Shown one piece after another: positions 42,993-52,419 of a DNA stretch of 64,000 bases; positions within the stretch are counted from its first letter, which is position 1; each line of letters opens with the position of its first letter. This DNA is from Sphaerothrix epifaneia (lineage in GTDB: Bacteria; Cyanobacteriota; Cyanobacteriia; Phormidesmidales; Phormidesmidaceae). The translations under genes were made by a program, and so were the position numbers. The stretch lies in NCBI RefSeq assembly GCF_042788235.1, contig NZ_JBHZOL010000021.1, positions 201,968-265,967 on the forward strand. Direction: 5' to 3'. Below the pieces are notes generated by a model. That model saw only the letters and a program-made list of their open reading frames with translations, had not been told where the DNA came from and did not search any database.

Positions 42993-43523
42993 CTAAGCGA
43001 CGGCACTGCCCTGCTGCTGCTGCAGGCGATGCATGTGGTGAAAGAGCTGCCAGCAATATTGTTCGGGTAAGCCACAGGTGAGCGCCCCTCGCAAAACTAC
43101 GTTGAAGTACCAGTCGTTGGGGGCGATTTCGTAGGTGAGTTTTTCCAGGACGGTGTAGGTACGGGTGGCAGCGTATTGCCGAGCGTTGCAATCGACGGTG
43201 ACAAACGTTTGGGTATAGCCTTCTTCGCGTTCATCTAGGCGATCGCTAAGCCGCCACGGCAACCGATAGAGAACGCCTTGCACCGTCGAGTGCGGATCGG
43301 GGGTAATATCGAGAACTCCGCAGTTGCGCAGGCGCGATCGCCGATAGAAGCCGAGACGATGACCTTTGAGGGTAGCGGGACCAATCACATAAGCGTGAGT
43401 TTTTTCGGCAAGCGATCGCTTCAGGTCTACCGGGCACATGCAAGAGCCGTAGGCAAAGTAATAAAAATGGGTTTCTGATACGTCAGCGTTTGCGGTAAGT
43501 CCTGACAACGGCTCTACAGACAT
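42993..43523 (-). CDS. Gamma-glutamylcyclotransferase-fold protein
   Basis: The 176-aa protein has the GGCT fold: FAYGSCM near residues 23-29 for substrate binding, GHRLGFYRRSRLRNCGVLDI, VQGVLYRL, and the catalytic-type glutamate in LDEREEGY (about 97-104). The usual YGSN is YGSC here. Family members release 5-oxoproline from gamma-glutamyl peptides, but many have unknown substrates. The 5-oxoprolinase fragment at the window start is far away and no link is implied. It is convergent with tsaB (40 bp). Confidence 0.83.
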   Translation of the reverse strand: MSVEPLSGLTANADVSETHFYYFAYGSCMCPVDLKRSLAEKTHAYVIGPATLKGHRLGFYRRSRLRNCGVLDITPDPHSTVQGVLYRLPWRLSDRLDEREEGYTQTFVTVDCNARQYAATRTYTVLEKLTYEIAPNDWYFNVVLRGALTCGLPEQYCWQLFHHMHRLQQQQGSAVA

Positions 43524-43674
43524 CAGCAGCGATCGCCTCTTAAACTAAGAAAAAATTGGCAACAATTGAGCAGAATTCTAGCAAAAAATCAATAGCCAAT
43601 ACGGCGCTTTAACCGCAAGCCATCTTCAAACCGTCTAAGATAAAAAAGCTTAAGATTCAAACCTTTAAAGACTT

Positions 43675-44571
43675 ATGACCGCTCAAGCTGCTATTCCTCC
43701 AGCCATTGAAAAGTCTAGCTGGCAGTGGCAAGGCCATGAAATTAAATACGCAGTACAAGGAGACGGACAACCCCTGATTTTAATTCATGGCTTCGGGGCT
43801 TCTGTCGGTCACTGGCGCAAGAATATACCCGTATTGGCCGCCGCTGGCTACCGAGTGTATGCCTTAGATTTGCTTGGCTTTGGTGAATCGGCTAAGCCCG
43901 CCCTCGACTATACCCTTGAGTTATGGCAAAGTCTGCTACAAGATTTTTGCCAGACGCATGTACAGCAGCCCGCCGTCTTTGTCGGCAACTCTATTGGTGG
44001 CTTACTAACGCTGATGATGTTAGCCAACCACCCAGAATTAGCCCAGGCAGGGGTGTTGCTCAACTGTGCAGGCGGCTTAAACCATCGCCCCGAAGAACTG
44101 ATACTGCCATTACGTCTGGTGATGGGGGTCTTTACAAAGCTGGTGAGTTCTAAGGTGGTAGGGCCGTTTGTGTTTAATCAGGTACGGCAAAAATATCGCA
44201 TTCGGAGTTCGCTAAAACAGGTTTATCGCAATCCAGCCGCCATTACTGACGAGTTAGTAGAAATGCTCTATCGGCCTGCCTGCGATCCGGGTGCGCAGCA
44301 GGTATTTGCTTCAATTGTGACTGCGCCGCCTGGGCCTAAGCCAGAAGCGTTGTTGCCTCAAATTCAGCAGCCTTTGCTGGTGCTGTGGGGAGAAGAAGAT
44401 CCCTGGACGCCGATCAAAGGAGCTGAAGTTTATCGCCAGTTGAGCGAACAGGCAGAAGCGCAACCGATGGTGACGTTTCAGTCTATTCCGCAAACAGGGC
44501 ATTGCCCCCATGATGAGCGGCCAGAGGTGGTGAATTCAGCCATTCTAAACTGGCTAACGACTTTGTCATGA
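43675..44571 (+). CDS. Alpha/beta-fold hydrolase
   Basis: The 298-aa protein has the alpha/beta hydrolase signatures: oxyanion HGFGAS (about 39-44), nucleophile elbow VGNSIGG (Ser about 106), acid in LWGEEDPWTP (Asp about 242) and the catalytic His in TGHCPHDERP (about 282). Cyanobacterial and plastid relatives include pheophytinase-like and other esterases; the substrate is unknown. No signal peptide, so cytosolic or stromal-side. It has its own promoter region and ends before an inverted repeat at 44604. Confidence 0.9.
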   Translation: MTAQAAIPPAIEKSSWQWQGHEIKYAVQGDGQPLILIHGFGASVGHWRKNIPVLAAAGYRVYALDLLGFGESAKPALDYTLELWQSLLQDFCQTHVQQPAVFVGNSIGGLLTLMMLANHPELAQAGVLLNCAGGLNHRPEELILPLRLVMGVFTKLVSSKVVGPFVFNQVRQKYRIRSSLKQVYRNPAAITDELVEMLYRPACDPGAQQVFASIVTAPPGPKPEALLPQIQQPLLVLWGEEDPWTPIKGAEVYRQLSEQAEAQPMVTFQSIPQTGHCPHDERPEVVNSAILNWLTTLS

Positions 44572-44603
44572 GTGTGATCTAACCTGTTTGCACCATCAGT
44601 AAG

Positions 44604-44638
44604 AACGCATCCCCGTACCGTTAGGCCAGGGATGCGTT
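44604..44638. repeat. Inverted repeat after the hydrolase gene
   Basis: AACGCATCCC pairs with GGGATGCGTT across a 15-nt loop. The right arm is followed by ATGG rather than a T-run, so it is a hairpin of uncertain role, possibly a bidirectional terminator for the convergent hydrolase and pixL transcripts. Confidence 0.6.
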
Positions 44639-44690
44639 ATGGCGATAGCCACCTGATTTGAGACCCTGCAATCGCTGCCAGTTTTTGACA

Positions 44691-44748
44691 AAGCAGCCTT
44701 CCTTCTGCCCTCTGTCCTCAGTTTTTTGCCTTTAGCTATCAGTTGCGA
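44691..44748 (-). repeat. Partial dispersed repeat
   Basis: Contains CTTCTGCCCTCTGTCCT and TTTAGCTAT; on the minus strand it resembles the left part of the repeat family at 37.9 and 24.2 kb. Similarity is loose. Confidence 0.35.
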
Positions 44749-44785
44749 TCGCTTTTTTAGGGAGGTGTGGCAGCAAGCCAGATCG

Positions 44786-47764
44786 CTAAGCTGCTACGTC
44801 AATTAGTTGACCCAGGGTTTGTAGCAACACTTGCTCGTTATAGGGCTTCGAGAAATAGGCCGTTGCCCCCAGGCTCATCGCCAACTGACGATGCTTTTGG
44901 CCGCTACGCGAGGTCAGCATAACCACCGGAATTGGCTCAAAAGCGGCATCCGCTTTAGCTTTAGCCAGAAAACCATAGCCATCTAGGCGCGGCATTTCGA
45001 TATCGCAAATTACCGCTTGCGGACGCAGGCCGTTTTGGAGCTGATCGAGGGCATCTTGTCCATCTCTCGCCTGTTCAACCCGGTAGCCTGCCTTTTCTAG
45101 CGTCAGCGCCAAAAATCGCCGGACATTAATCGAGTCATCTACAATGAGCAGCGTCGGTCGAGTCCGCCCAGCGCTGGCAGCCAGCAGCCCAGACTGCCGA
45201 TTAGCCTGGTCTACCAACTGATAAGACAGGCTAACGGTGGGTTTAGGCGGCGGCGTTGTCGATCGCTGAGTGCTGGTAATCCAGTGCAGCAGTTCTGGAA
45301 CACTCACCAAAGGTACAACGCGACCATCGCCCAAAATGGTGCAGTTGCTAAAGCCAGAAGGCAAAGGCAAATCACCCTCTACTCGGCGAATCGCCACTTC
45401 TTGCTCCCCCCAGCAGCGATCAACCTGTAAGCCCACACACTGCCCCCCATGATTGACCACCAAAACCGTCAGCGCATCAATGGCTGGAGGAGTTTCTAGT
45501 TTGTAGGTAGGGCGGGGCCCGTTGAAACGTAACCAGTCTGAGAGCCGCACCAGCGGAATCAGGCGATCGCCCCACTTAAACCCTTCATTGTCAGCCGCTG
45601 CTAGAATGTCTGCCGACGGCAGCACTAGAATTTCTTCCATGGCATCGGTGGGAATAGCGATCGCCATGTTTTGGCTTTCAGCTAAGAGAATGCGAGCCAC
45701 CGAAAGGGTGAGCGGCACCGAAAGGGTAAAGGTGCTGCCCTGCCCCGGCTCGGTATCTACTAAAATTTCGCCTCGCACCTGCTTGAGGTTGCTGCGCACC
45801 ACATCCATGCCCACCCCTCGGCCTGAGAGGTCAGTCACCTGAGCCGACGTCGAAAAACCCGGTTCAAAAATCAAAGAAAGCAGATCGGGTTCACTCGCTG
45901 CTGCTAGCAAATCAGCATCTAACCCCATCTGTTCGGCTCGCTGGCGAATCTTATTGAGATCGATTCCCCGACCGTCATCCTTGAGCGTAATCACCGTGCG
46001 GTTGTGCCGATGAGCAGCGCGAATTTCAATCAAGCCCTGGCGAGATTTACCCTTAGCCAGCCGGGTATCGGGATCTTCTAAACCGTGGTCAAAGGCATTT
46101 CGCAGCAGATGCATGAGCGGATCGGCCAGGTTTTCTAAAATGTTGCGATCGACTAGGGTATTGCCGCCAACAATTTTGAGTTCGGCTTCTTTGCCATGTT
46201 GCAGACAAAGTTCGCGCAAAGCCCGTGGAAAACGCTCAAGCACGTCTGAAAGGGGACGCATCCGCACCTGAGTTAGCCCGTTTTGCAACTGTTTTCCGGT
46301 TTTGTTAAAGCTGCGTCCGGTTTGCTCTGTTTCTTCTAGTTCCAGCTCAATGTCGCTGGTGACTTCTTGAATCTGGACAATGGTTTCCATCATGGTTTGA
46401 GAGAGCAGATGCAAATCGCTGTAGCGATCCATTTCTAGCTCGTCAAAAGCCTGATCTAACAGCGCCGTTGGTGCCCCTGCCGAACTGCCCCAACCCAGCA
46501 ATTCTGATTGATTGGTCGCCTGCTGAGGCGTCGCCGCTGGCAGGTAACGACGAATTGAAACCTGGTCGTAGGTTGAACGAAGCTGGGTATTGGCTTCTTC
46601 TAAGGTGTGAACCCGCTGTTTGAGCGCATCTACTAAGCTGCGCAAGCGGTTGACGTTGAGGGTAAGACTGTTGCGCTCAATCGTCAGTTCGCCCATCAGA
46701 TCGTTGAGGCTGTTGAGCCGCTTCACTGAAACGCGCACCGTGCTATCTAGGTCTTCGGCCTCAGCGGTTGCAGCCGCTTCGGGCTGTACTTCTAGTGCCT
46801 TAAAGCGGTGAGAGGCCGCCGTTGGGGCGCTCAAAAAACGATCAGCGGCGATCGCTTCTGGTACTGAAGGCGTCGTTTGCCAGTCAGCCGCTTCGACCCC
46901 TGGCTCAAAGGAGACGGTTTCATCCCACTCAACCGCGGCCAAGTCTTCGGCCTCCGGTCGGGTGGCTGCAGCCATCGGTGCCGCTGCAAAACCCGCAAAC
47001 TCAGCAATCGTCGTCGGCAACAAAGACCATTGCCCGGTCAGCACCAGCGCTTGCGATCGCCGCCAAGCTGCGACCGCCTGCTGCGCGATCGCTTCATACT
47101 GGGCAGGGGTAGCTTCAAGCTGCTCAACCACAGAATGGCACAGCGCCGTAAAGGCAGGAAGTTGCAGCATCTCCCCTAGCCCTTCTAGCTCCTGGGCAAG
47201 AATCATAACTTCTTCGTTGAGGCAAGGTTGCTGAGGATCGGCCAGAATGGCTTCTAGCCGTTGCAGACAGCCTTCTACCTCCGTTTCAAACAGCATCGGC
47301 ACAATATCTTGCCCCTCTTCTGGCGAAAGCATAGAAGCCGCGTCTTCGGCCTGCGGATCGCCCAAGCGCTGGTGCAACTGCTCAAACAGCGGGTCAGCCT
47401 GACTGGCTAGCCAAGCTGGATCAACCGACTTTTGCTGCCGATGCCAAACAATCACCTGGCGCAGGCAATCAACCGCAGCCAGCAGCCAGCGCTCTAGCTC
47501 AGAATCGGTTGCTAATTGCTGTTTTTGAACCTTCAAAACCTTGAAGGAATCTTCTAGCTTATGGGCTAGCTGATTGAGCACTGTATAGCCCATCATGCCA
47601 GCGCCACCCTTGATGGAGTGAGCAGCCCGTAAAGCCGCGTTGATCTTTTCGGTTTCTACCTGGCCGTGAGCCAGCCCCAGCAAGGCGGCTTCTAAGTCTG
47701 CAAGATATTCTTGAGCCTCATCGAGAAACTGTAGCTTAATTTCCAGTTCCTTTTGGTCGGACAT
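44786..47764 (-). CDS. pixL: Hybrid CheA-type histidine kinase PixL
   Basis: The 992-aa protein is the central kinase of a type IV pilus phototaxis pathway. Order: Hpt domain with AAHSIKGGAG (phospho-acceptor His about 49), a second Hpt-like region (about 145-250), a linker, CheA dimerisation (LNDLMGELTIERN, about 352-364), HATPase with DPLMHLLRNAFDHGLEDP (about 536-553), a CheW-like domain (about 700-840) and a C-terminal receiver (about 872-985; LLIVDD, CDIEMPRLDG, FSKPY). It starts 3 bp after the pixJ stop, so translation is coupled. Equivalent to Synechocystis Sll0043/TaxAY1 by order and domains (established knowledge of the pix operon). Confidence 0.93.
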   Translation of the reverse strand: MSDQKELEIKLQFLDEAQEYLADLEAALLGLAHGQVETEKINAALRAAHSIKGGAGMMGYTVLNQLAHKLEDSFKVLKVQKQQLATDSELERWLLAAVDCLRQVIVWHRQQKSVDPAWLASQADPLFEQLHQRLGDPQAEDAASMLSPEEGQDIVPMLFETEVEGCLQRLEAILADPQQPCLNEEVMILAQELEGLGEMLQLPAFTALCHSVVEQLEATPAQYEAIAQQAVAAWRRSQALVLTGQWSLLPTTIAEFAGFAAAPMAAATRPEAEDLAAVEWDETVSFEPGVEAADWQTTPSVPEAIAADRFLSAPTAASHRFKALEVQPEAAATAEAEDLDSTVRVSVKRLNSLNDLMGELTIERNSLTLNVNRLRSLVDALKQRVHTLEEANTQLRSTYDQVSIRRYLPAATPQQATNQSELLGWGSSAGAPTALLDQAFDELEMDRYSDLHLLSQTMMETIVQIQEVTSDIELELEETEQTGRSFNKTGKQLQNGLTQVRMRPLSDVLERFPRALRELCLQHGKEAELKIVGGNTLVDRNILENLADPLMHLLRNAFDHGLEDPDTRLAKGKSRQGLIEIRAAHRHNRTVITLKDDGRGIDLNKIRQRAEQMGLDADLLAAASEPDLLSLIFEPGFSTSAQVTDLSGRGVGMDVVRSNLKQVRGEILVDTEPGQGSTFTLSVPLTLSVARILLAESQNMAIAIPTDAMEEILVLPSADILAAADNEGFKWGDRLIPLVRLSDWLRFNGPRPTYKLETPPAIDALTVLVVNHGGQCVGLQVDRCWGEQEVAIRRVEGDLPLPSGFSNCTILGDGRVVPLVSVPELLHWITSTQRSTTPPPKPTVSLSYQLVDQANRQSGLLAASAGRTRPTLLIVDDSINVRRFLALTLEKAGYRVEQARDGQDALDQLQNGLRPQAVICDIEMPRLDGYGFLAKAKADAAFEPIPVVMLTSRSGQKHRQLAMSLGATAYFSKPYNEQVLLQTLGQLIDVAA

Positions 47765-47767
47765 AAT

Positions 47768-50700
47768 TTACCCCTCAGCATCAACTTTGAACGTGCCAAC
47801 TGAAGCCTGTAGTTCTTGGGCAACCGCAACCGTTGAGCGCAGAGCACTCGATACTTGCAGAGAGGAACCAGAGGTTTGCTTGGATACTTCCGCAATCATC
47901 TGCATCAGTTGAGAAACCGTCGTTGAAGTTTCTACCTGAGACACCGTTGCACTAGAGATAGACTGCACCAACTGGTCAATCTGGCGCGAAACTTCGACAA
48001 TTTGCCCCAGGCTGGCTTTGGCTTCTTCTACCAAGTGGGTGCCTTCCACCACCTGGGTTGTGCTCTGTTCCATTGCTTCGACGACCTGAGCAGTTTCTCG
48101 CTGAATGGCATCAACGATTTTTTCAATCTCTTGCGTGGCTGCTGCAGAACGGTTGGCAAGTTCACCAACTTCTTCAGCTACCACAGCAAAGCCCTGGCCT
48201 TCTTGACCCGCCCGCGCCGCTTCAATGCCAGCATTAATTGCCAGCAGGTTGGTTTGCAGCGCAATTTGGTTAATTAGCGAAACCACTTTTGAAATTTGTT
48301 GAGAAGATTCGCCGAGCCGCTTCACCTTCTTGGCAGTTGTGCCTACCGTTTCACGCAGCATCAAGATGTTTTGCTCTGTGCGTTCCATCGCGGTACCGCC
48401 AGACTCAGCCGTCATAGAAGCTGTCCGCGCTACCTGAGCAGCCTGGTGGGCGCTGGCGGCTACCGACTGAATTGACTGGGTCATGGTTTCAACCGAGCTG
48501 AGGGCGCGGGTAATATCTTCAGCTTGGCTCAGCGCTTCGTCAGCCAGTTGCCGAATGGCTTCTTCGTTTTCGCCTACCGAGCGGTTCACTTGCTGGGCGG
48601 TGGCTTTAACCTGGGTCACAATCTGCCGCAGGTTTTCAACGATGGAGTTAAAGAAGTCGGCTACGGTGCCAATTTCACCTACGGTGACATCAGCCCGCAC
48701 GGTCAAGTCGCCGCTGGCCGCGCCTTCAATATCGCCAAGGAGATTGATTAGCTGCATCTGTAAGGCTTCTTTTTGCTGTTGCTGGTCTGAGGCGATCGCG
48801 CGGGCTTGCTCTGCTGCCTGTTCTCGCTGGGTGAGCAAATCACAGCGATCGAGGGCTAAGCCTACCTGGGTAGCCACCTGGGTAAAAAAGTCGATCTCGG
48901 TGGTTGTCCACTGTCGTGGGCGCGAACATTGGTGAGCAATCAGCAACCCCAAAAGCTTACCCCCCTGATTAATGGGCGCAACCAGATTGGCTTTTACCTG
49001 GAAAGGGGCTAGCTGCTTCAGGTGGCATTCTGTCAAACCCGCTTCGTAGATGTTGGCGGTTGCCTGTACCCGACCCTGCTCATACTTTTCTACATAGTTG
49101 CGCTCAAAGCAGGGGTCGTGGATTTGGGCACCTAAGGCTTGCGGCCAGGGGGCAACGACGGCTTCTAACGTAATCGTGCCTTTCCAGTTTTGATCAAAGC
49201 GGTAGACAATCACCCGGTCGGCCTGTAGGGTTTGACGCACCTTTTCGACGGGGAGCTGAGCTAGAACCGCTTCAGCCGTTTCAGCTTCGAGGGTTTCTAG
49301 CGTGATGTCTCGCAGGGCTTGCGATCGCTCGGCTTCAGCCGTCCGGCTTTGCAGGTAGGCAAGCTGGTCTAGCATGCCGCCAAGCTGAAGCGCCAACTGA
49401 CGCATAAAGGTAATTTCCAAACTTTGCCAAGCGTGCGGCTGGTTGCAGTGATGGGCAATTAGCAAGCCAAAGAGCTGCCCTTCATTTAAGATCGGCACAA
49501 CCAGGTTGGCCTTAATTTGCAGCCGTTCCATCAGCTTCAGGTGATCGGGATGAAAGCCTGCGTTAAAGACGTCGTCCGTGGCGACAACCCGGTCTTTTTG
49601 ATAACCCTCAATTAGGTCTAGGGGAATGCAGGGGTCTTCAATTTTGTCGTTGAGGGCTTCCGGCCAGCCAGCCGCCACCGACTCATGCGAAATATAGCCA
49701 CTCCAGTCGGCCTTAAAGCGGTAGACAACTATGCGATCGGCGGCTAAAGATGTCCGGGCTTCGGTAAGGGCTTTGGTAAAGGCGGTTGTCAAGTCTTGCG
49801 CATTACGAATGCGAAATCCTGCAATTTCTGATAGCAACCGCGCCTGATCGGCGGCGTTGGTTTGCTCTTGCAAAAAGCCTTTAACCCGACTCACCAGCGT
49901 ATTAAACGTATTGGCTAGAGTTTGCGTTTCTTGGGCACCACAGGGCACCGCAGCTACGTCTAAATTTCCGGCAGCTACGGCTTCGGCTGTGCCAGAGAGA
50001 TAGCGCAGCGGGCTAGAGAGCTGGTTGGCTAAGCGCAAAATAACGGCGATCGCCACCCCGGCTGCCGCCAGCGTTACCAGGGCAAAAATGACCAGCAACC
50101 GCTGACCAGCCGTTTCTAATTCGTCATTACTAATTGAGGCGATCGCCATTAGGTGAGTATTTGCGATCGCCGACAAGTAATACTTGCGGCCACTGGCAAC
50201 AAAAGAGACAACTAGCCCCTGATTGTTTTCGTCGGTTTCAAACTGACTAACGTCTAGCTCTTTGAGGTCGTATTGATTTTGCAAATCGGCGGAGAGTTCA
50301 GCCGGGTTGGTGGCTGCGGCCAGCGCGTTGTCTACTGTCAGAGCAACCTCACCCAGCAAATCACCGCCAACAATTTCGCGCGTATCGGTTACCCCATCCG
50401 CCGTGATCGTTTGCAGCACTTTGCCCGTAAAGGCATCTACTAGCTGTACCTGCTGAGAACCTTCGAGTCCGGCCAATTCCAGCATTTCTGGAATGACTTG
50501 AAGTCGGGCTGAGTCAGCCGGGACAACCGCTTTTACCACTCCCAGAAAATCACCCGAAGCTGGATCGGCGATCGCCTGACTAAACTCAATGCCAAAGGTG
50601 CCTGCAGACTCGTCAAAGATCGGCTCAGATACCCAGCGTCCCTTACTTTGGGCTTCTCGCCACCAGTCTTCATCACTTTGGACAAAGTCAGAGGTGGGGC

Positions 50701-51268
50701 TGCTATAGGCCACGTTTAGCCCCCGCTGCTCAGTAAAAAACAGCTCAGCCAATCCGGTGGTTTCAGCGGTTTGAGCCAGGTAGTTGTTGAGGGCTTCACT
50801 AGGACGCAGCAGCTTGGTTTCAGCAAAGCGCTGCTCGACCTCCTCGGCTGAAAGGTCATTGAGATCAGGCGATCGCTGGCTAGCCGTTTGCGCCGCTTCA
50901 ATCACCAATGGATTATCAGCCACCAGTTCTGGAACGCTGGCAATTTCTTGCAGATAGTCGCGCGTCAGTTCGCTTGCCAGCATGGCTTTGCTGTGAACGC
51001 TTTCCGCCAAGTCTTCCTCTAGATTTTCGTGAATTACCCGGTAGCCAACCGTCCCGGCGATCGCTAGCGGAATCAACACAGCGGGCAAAACTCCCCGTAA
51101 AAGCTGAAACCGTAAACTTTTAGCCTTATCCGGCTGGTTAGAAGCCAATCGCCAGGTCATTTCAGTCGGTTTGTGAGCAACGGGTAACGTTTGAGCCAGC
51201 GGGCTGTTCGTATTCATTTTGGCTGCCAAAGAGCTAACTTTATTTGAGGCGCTGATGGGATGCGTCAT
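47768..51268 (-). CDS. pixJ: Methyl-accepting phototaxis receptor PixJ with cyanobacteriochrome GAF
   Basis: The start at 51268 (MTHPISASNK) has a GAGGA motif 10 nt upstream and avoids a long overlap with pixI. The 1166-aa protein has TM1 (about 57-78), a periplasmic Cache-like region (80-385), TM2 (about 391-413), HAMP (414-470), GAF1 (490-636), GAF2 (672-810), a HAMP-like segment and an MCP signalling domain with INAGIEAARAGQEGQGFAVVAEEV. GAF2 carries DPCF (718-721) and the chromophore cysteine C748 in ECHLKQL. In DXCF cyanobacteriochromes these bind phycocyanobilin/phycoviolobilin, usually giving blue/green photoconversion. GAF1 has DPCI but Asp575 where the chromophore Cys should be, so it is probably bilin-free, as in Synechocystis PixJ. 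Confidence 0.95.
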   Translation of the reverse strand: MTHPISASNKVSSLAAKMNTNSPLAQTLPVAHKPTEMTWRLASNQPDKAKSLRFQLLRGVLPAVLIPLAIAGTVGYRVIHENLEEDLAESVHSKAMLASELTRDYLQEIASVPELVADNPLVIEAAQTASQRSPDLNDLSAEEVEQRFAETKLLRPSEALNNYLAQTAETTGLAELFFTEQRGLNVAYSSPTSDFVQSDEDWWREAQSKGRWVSEPIFDESAGTFGIEFSQAIADPASGDFLGVVKAVVPADSARLQVIPEMLELAGLEGSQQVQLVDAFTGKVLQTITADGVTDTREIVGGDLLGEVALTVDNALAAATNPAELSADLQNQYDLKELDVSQFETDENNQGLVVSFVASGRKYYLSAIANTHLMAIASISNDELETAGQRLLVIFALVTLAAAGVAIAVILRLANQLSSPLRYLSGTAEAVAAGNLDVAAVPCGAQETQTLANTFNTLVSRVKGFLQEQTNAADQARLLSEIAGFRIRNAQDLTTAFTKALTEARTSLAADRIVVYRFKADWSGYISHESVAAGWPEALNDKIEDPCIPLDLIEGYQKDRVVATDDVFNAGFHPDHLKLMERLQIKANLVVPILNEGQLFGLLIAHHCNQPHAWQSLEITFMRQLALQLGGMLDQLAYLQSRTAEAERSQALRDITLETLEAETAEAVLAQLPVEKVRQTLQADRVIVYRFDQNWKGTITLEAVVAPWPQALGAQIHDPCFERNYVEKYEQGRVQATANIYEAGLTECHLKQLAPFQVKANLVAPINQGGKLLGLLIAHQCSRPRQWTTTEIDFFTQVATQVGLALDRCDLLTQREQAAEQARAIASDQQQQKEALQMQLINLLGDIEGAASGDLTVRADVTVGEIGTVADFFNSIVENLRQIVTQVKATAQQVNRSVGENEEAIRQLADEALSQAEDITRALSSVETMTQSIQSVAASAHQAAQVARTASMTAESGGTAMERTEQNILMLRETVGTTAKKVKRLGESSQQISKVVSLINQIALQTNLLAINAGIEAARAGQEGQGFAVVAEEVGELANRSAAATQEIEKIVDAIQRETAQVVEAMEQSTTQVVEGTHLVEEAKASLGQIVEVSRQIDQLVQSISSATVSQVETSTTVSQLMQMIAEVSKQTSGSSLQVSSALRSTVAVAQELQASVGTFKVDAEG

Positions 51269-51360
51269 GGAAACAAAATCCTCGACAAATAGTGGGAACG
51301 AATGGGGGGTGAATATAAAGCGAGGCGGAGCCAGAAGGGCAGCTTTCGGTGCCGATTTGC

Positions 51361-51870
51361 CTAAGCCAGAACATCCGGGTGTCGCAGCAAAGACGCCTGA
51401 CTGACGGCAGCGGTATCGAGCACCAACAAAACCCCGTCTTCTTGCCAAATGCAGCCCTGCAAATAAGGCACTAATCCAGTCGTGGTTTGCCCTAAAGGCG
51501 ACTGAATAATGTCTCTTTCGAACCAAACCATGCCATCAATTTGTTGAACGGCTAAGCCCAGGCTGAGTTTGCCAACTCGAATCACAATCAGGTTGTACTG
51601 CTGCGCAGCCACGTCTAGCCGACTAATTTCCAACAGGCAGGCTAAATCAACCACCCAGAGAACCCGGCTACGGTGATTCATCAGCCCCAACATGCAGGCT
51701 GGCATATTGGGCAAGGGGGTCAGCCGCTGCACAGGTAGCGTTAGCACTTCTTGAACATGCGCCATGGCAAAAACAGCCGGAACTTTAGCCCCTAAGTGAA
51801 ACTTGAGATGAGCCTCGCCTGTCGCTTTTTGAGCGCGATCGGGTAGCGGAACAATAGCTGAAGTATTCAT
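51361..51870 (-). CDS. pixI: CheW-like adaptor PixI
   Basis: The 169-aa protein is a single CheW domain that should couple PixJ to PixL. Family segments include KFHLGAKVPAVFAMAHVQEVL, RLTPLPNMPACMLGLMNHRSRVLWVVDLACLL and GLAVQQIDGMVWFERDIIQSP. Start is 4 bp after the pixH stop; no separate Shine-Dalgarno, consistent with coupled translation. 92 bp separate its stop from the pixJ start. Confidence 0.93.
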   Translation of the reverse strand: MNTSAIVPLPDRAQKATGEAHLKFHLGAKVPAVFAMAHVQEVLTLPVQRLTPLPNMPACMLGLMNHRSRVLWVVDLACLLEISRLDVAAQQYNLIVIRVGKLSLGLAVQQIDGMVWFERDIIQSPLGQTTTGLVPYLQGCIWQEDGVLLVLDTAAVSQASLLRHPDVLA

Positions 51871-51874
51871 GCAA

Positions 51875-52252
51875 TTAGAGAGTGACTGACTTAACGGCGC
51901 GAATCAGTTGTTCTTGAGTAAACGGCTTCGTGATATAGGCGTCGGCACCCTGCTTTAGACCCCAAAGCCGATCAATTTCCTGGTCTTTTGAAGAACAAAT
52001 CACCACCGGAATTTTGGCGGTTTCCGGGGTTTTCTTCAGCCGACGACAGAGTTCAAACCCGCTCATACCCGGCATTACCACATCCGTAACAATGACCGCT
52101 GGTTTGAGGGCGATCGCTTTTTCGATCGCTTCTTGAGCAGTGACCGCCCCAACGACGGTGTAGCCACTGTCACGCAGATAGTGACTCATCAGTTCCATTT
52201 CAGACGGCGTATCTTCCACGATCAAGATTGTTTGGGTCAGCGTAATACTCAT
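51875..52252 (-). CDS. pixH: CheY-like response regulator PixH
   Basis: The start is placed at the ATG at 52252, which has an AGGA Shine-Dalgarno; the frame opens nine codons earlier. The 125-aa receiver has VEDTPSE (acidic pair), the acceptor Asp in VTDVVMPGMSG and Lys in ITKPF. It corresponds to PixH, the CheY/PilH-like regulator of the phototaxis pathway. It is 167 bp after the pixG stop. Confidence 0.92.
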   Translation of the reverse strand: MSITLTQTILIVEDTPSEMELMSHYLRDSGYTVVGAVTAQEAIEKAIALKPAVIVTDVVMPGMSGFELCRRLKKTPETAKIPVVICSSKDQEIDRLWGLKQGADAYITKPFTQEQLIRAVKSVTL

Positions 52253-52419
52253 CTTTGAAAGTCCTAGAAATGTGAGCAAAACTTTGGTTGTTTTTCAACA
52301 AAGGCTCAGGCGGTAGAGGCAGCACCGACTAGGGGCGTGTGGATTAGCCAGCAGCGAGCAGCCCTAGCTGAGCAGGGTGACTTGAACTTGCCAGCCTATT
52401 ACGCCACCGACGAGCCAGC

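Noticed and set aside
46620..47234. Several overlapping plus-strand ORFs opposite pixL
   Set aside because: They are antisense shadows of a conserved CheA gene with unnatural composition.
51269..51526. 86-codon upstream extension of pixJ
   Set aside because: It overlaps pixI, has no domain character and lacks a ribosome-binding site; the ATG at 51268 is preferred.
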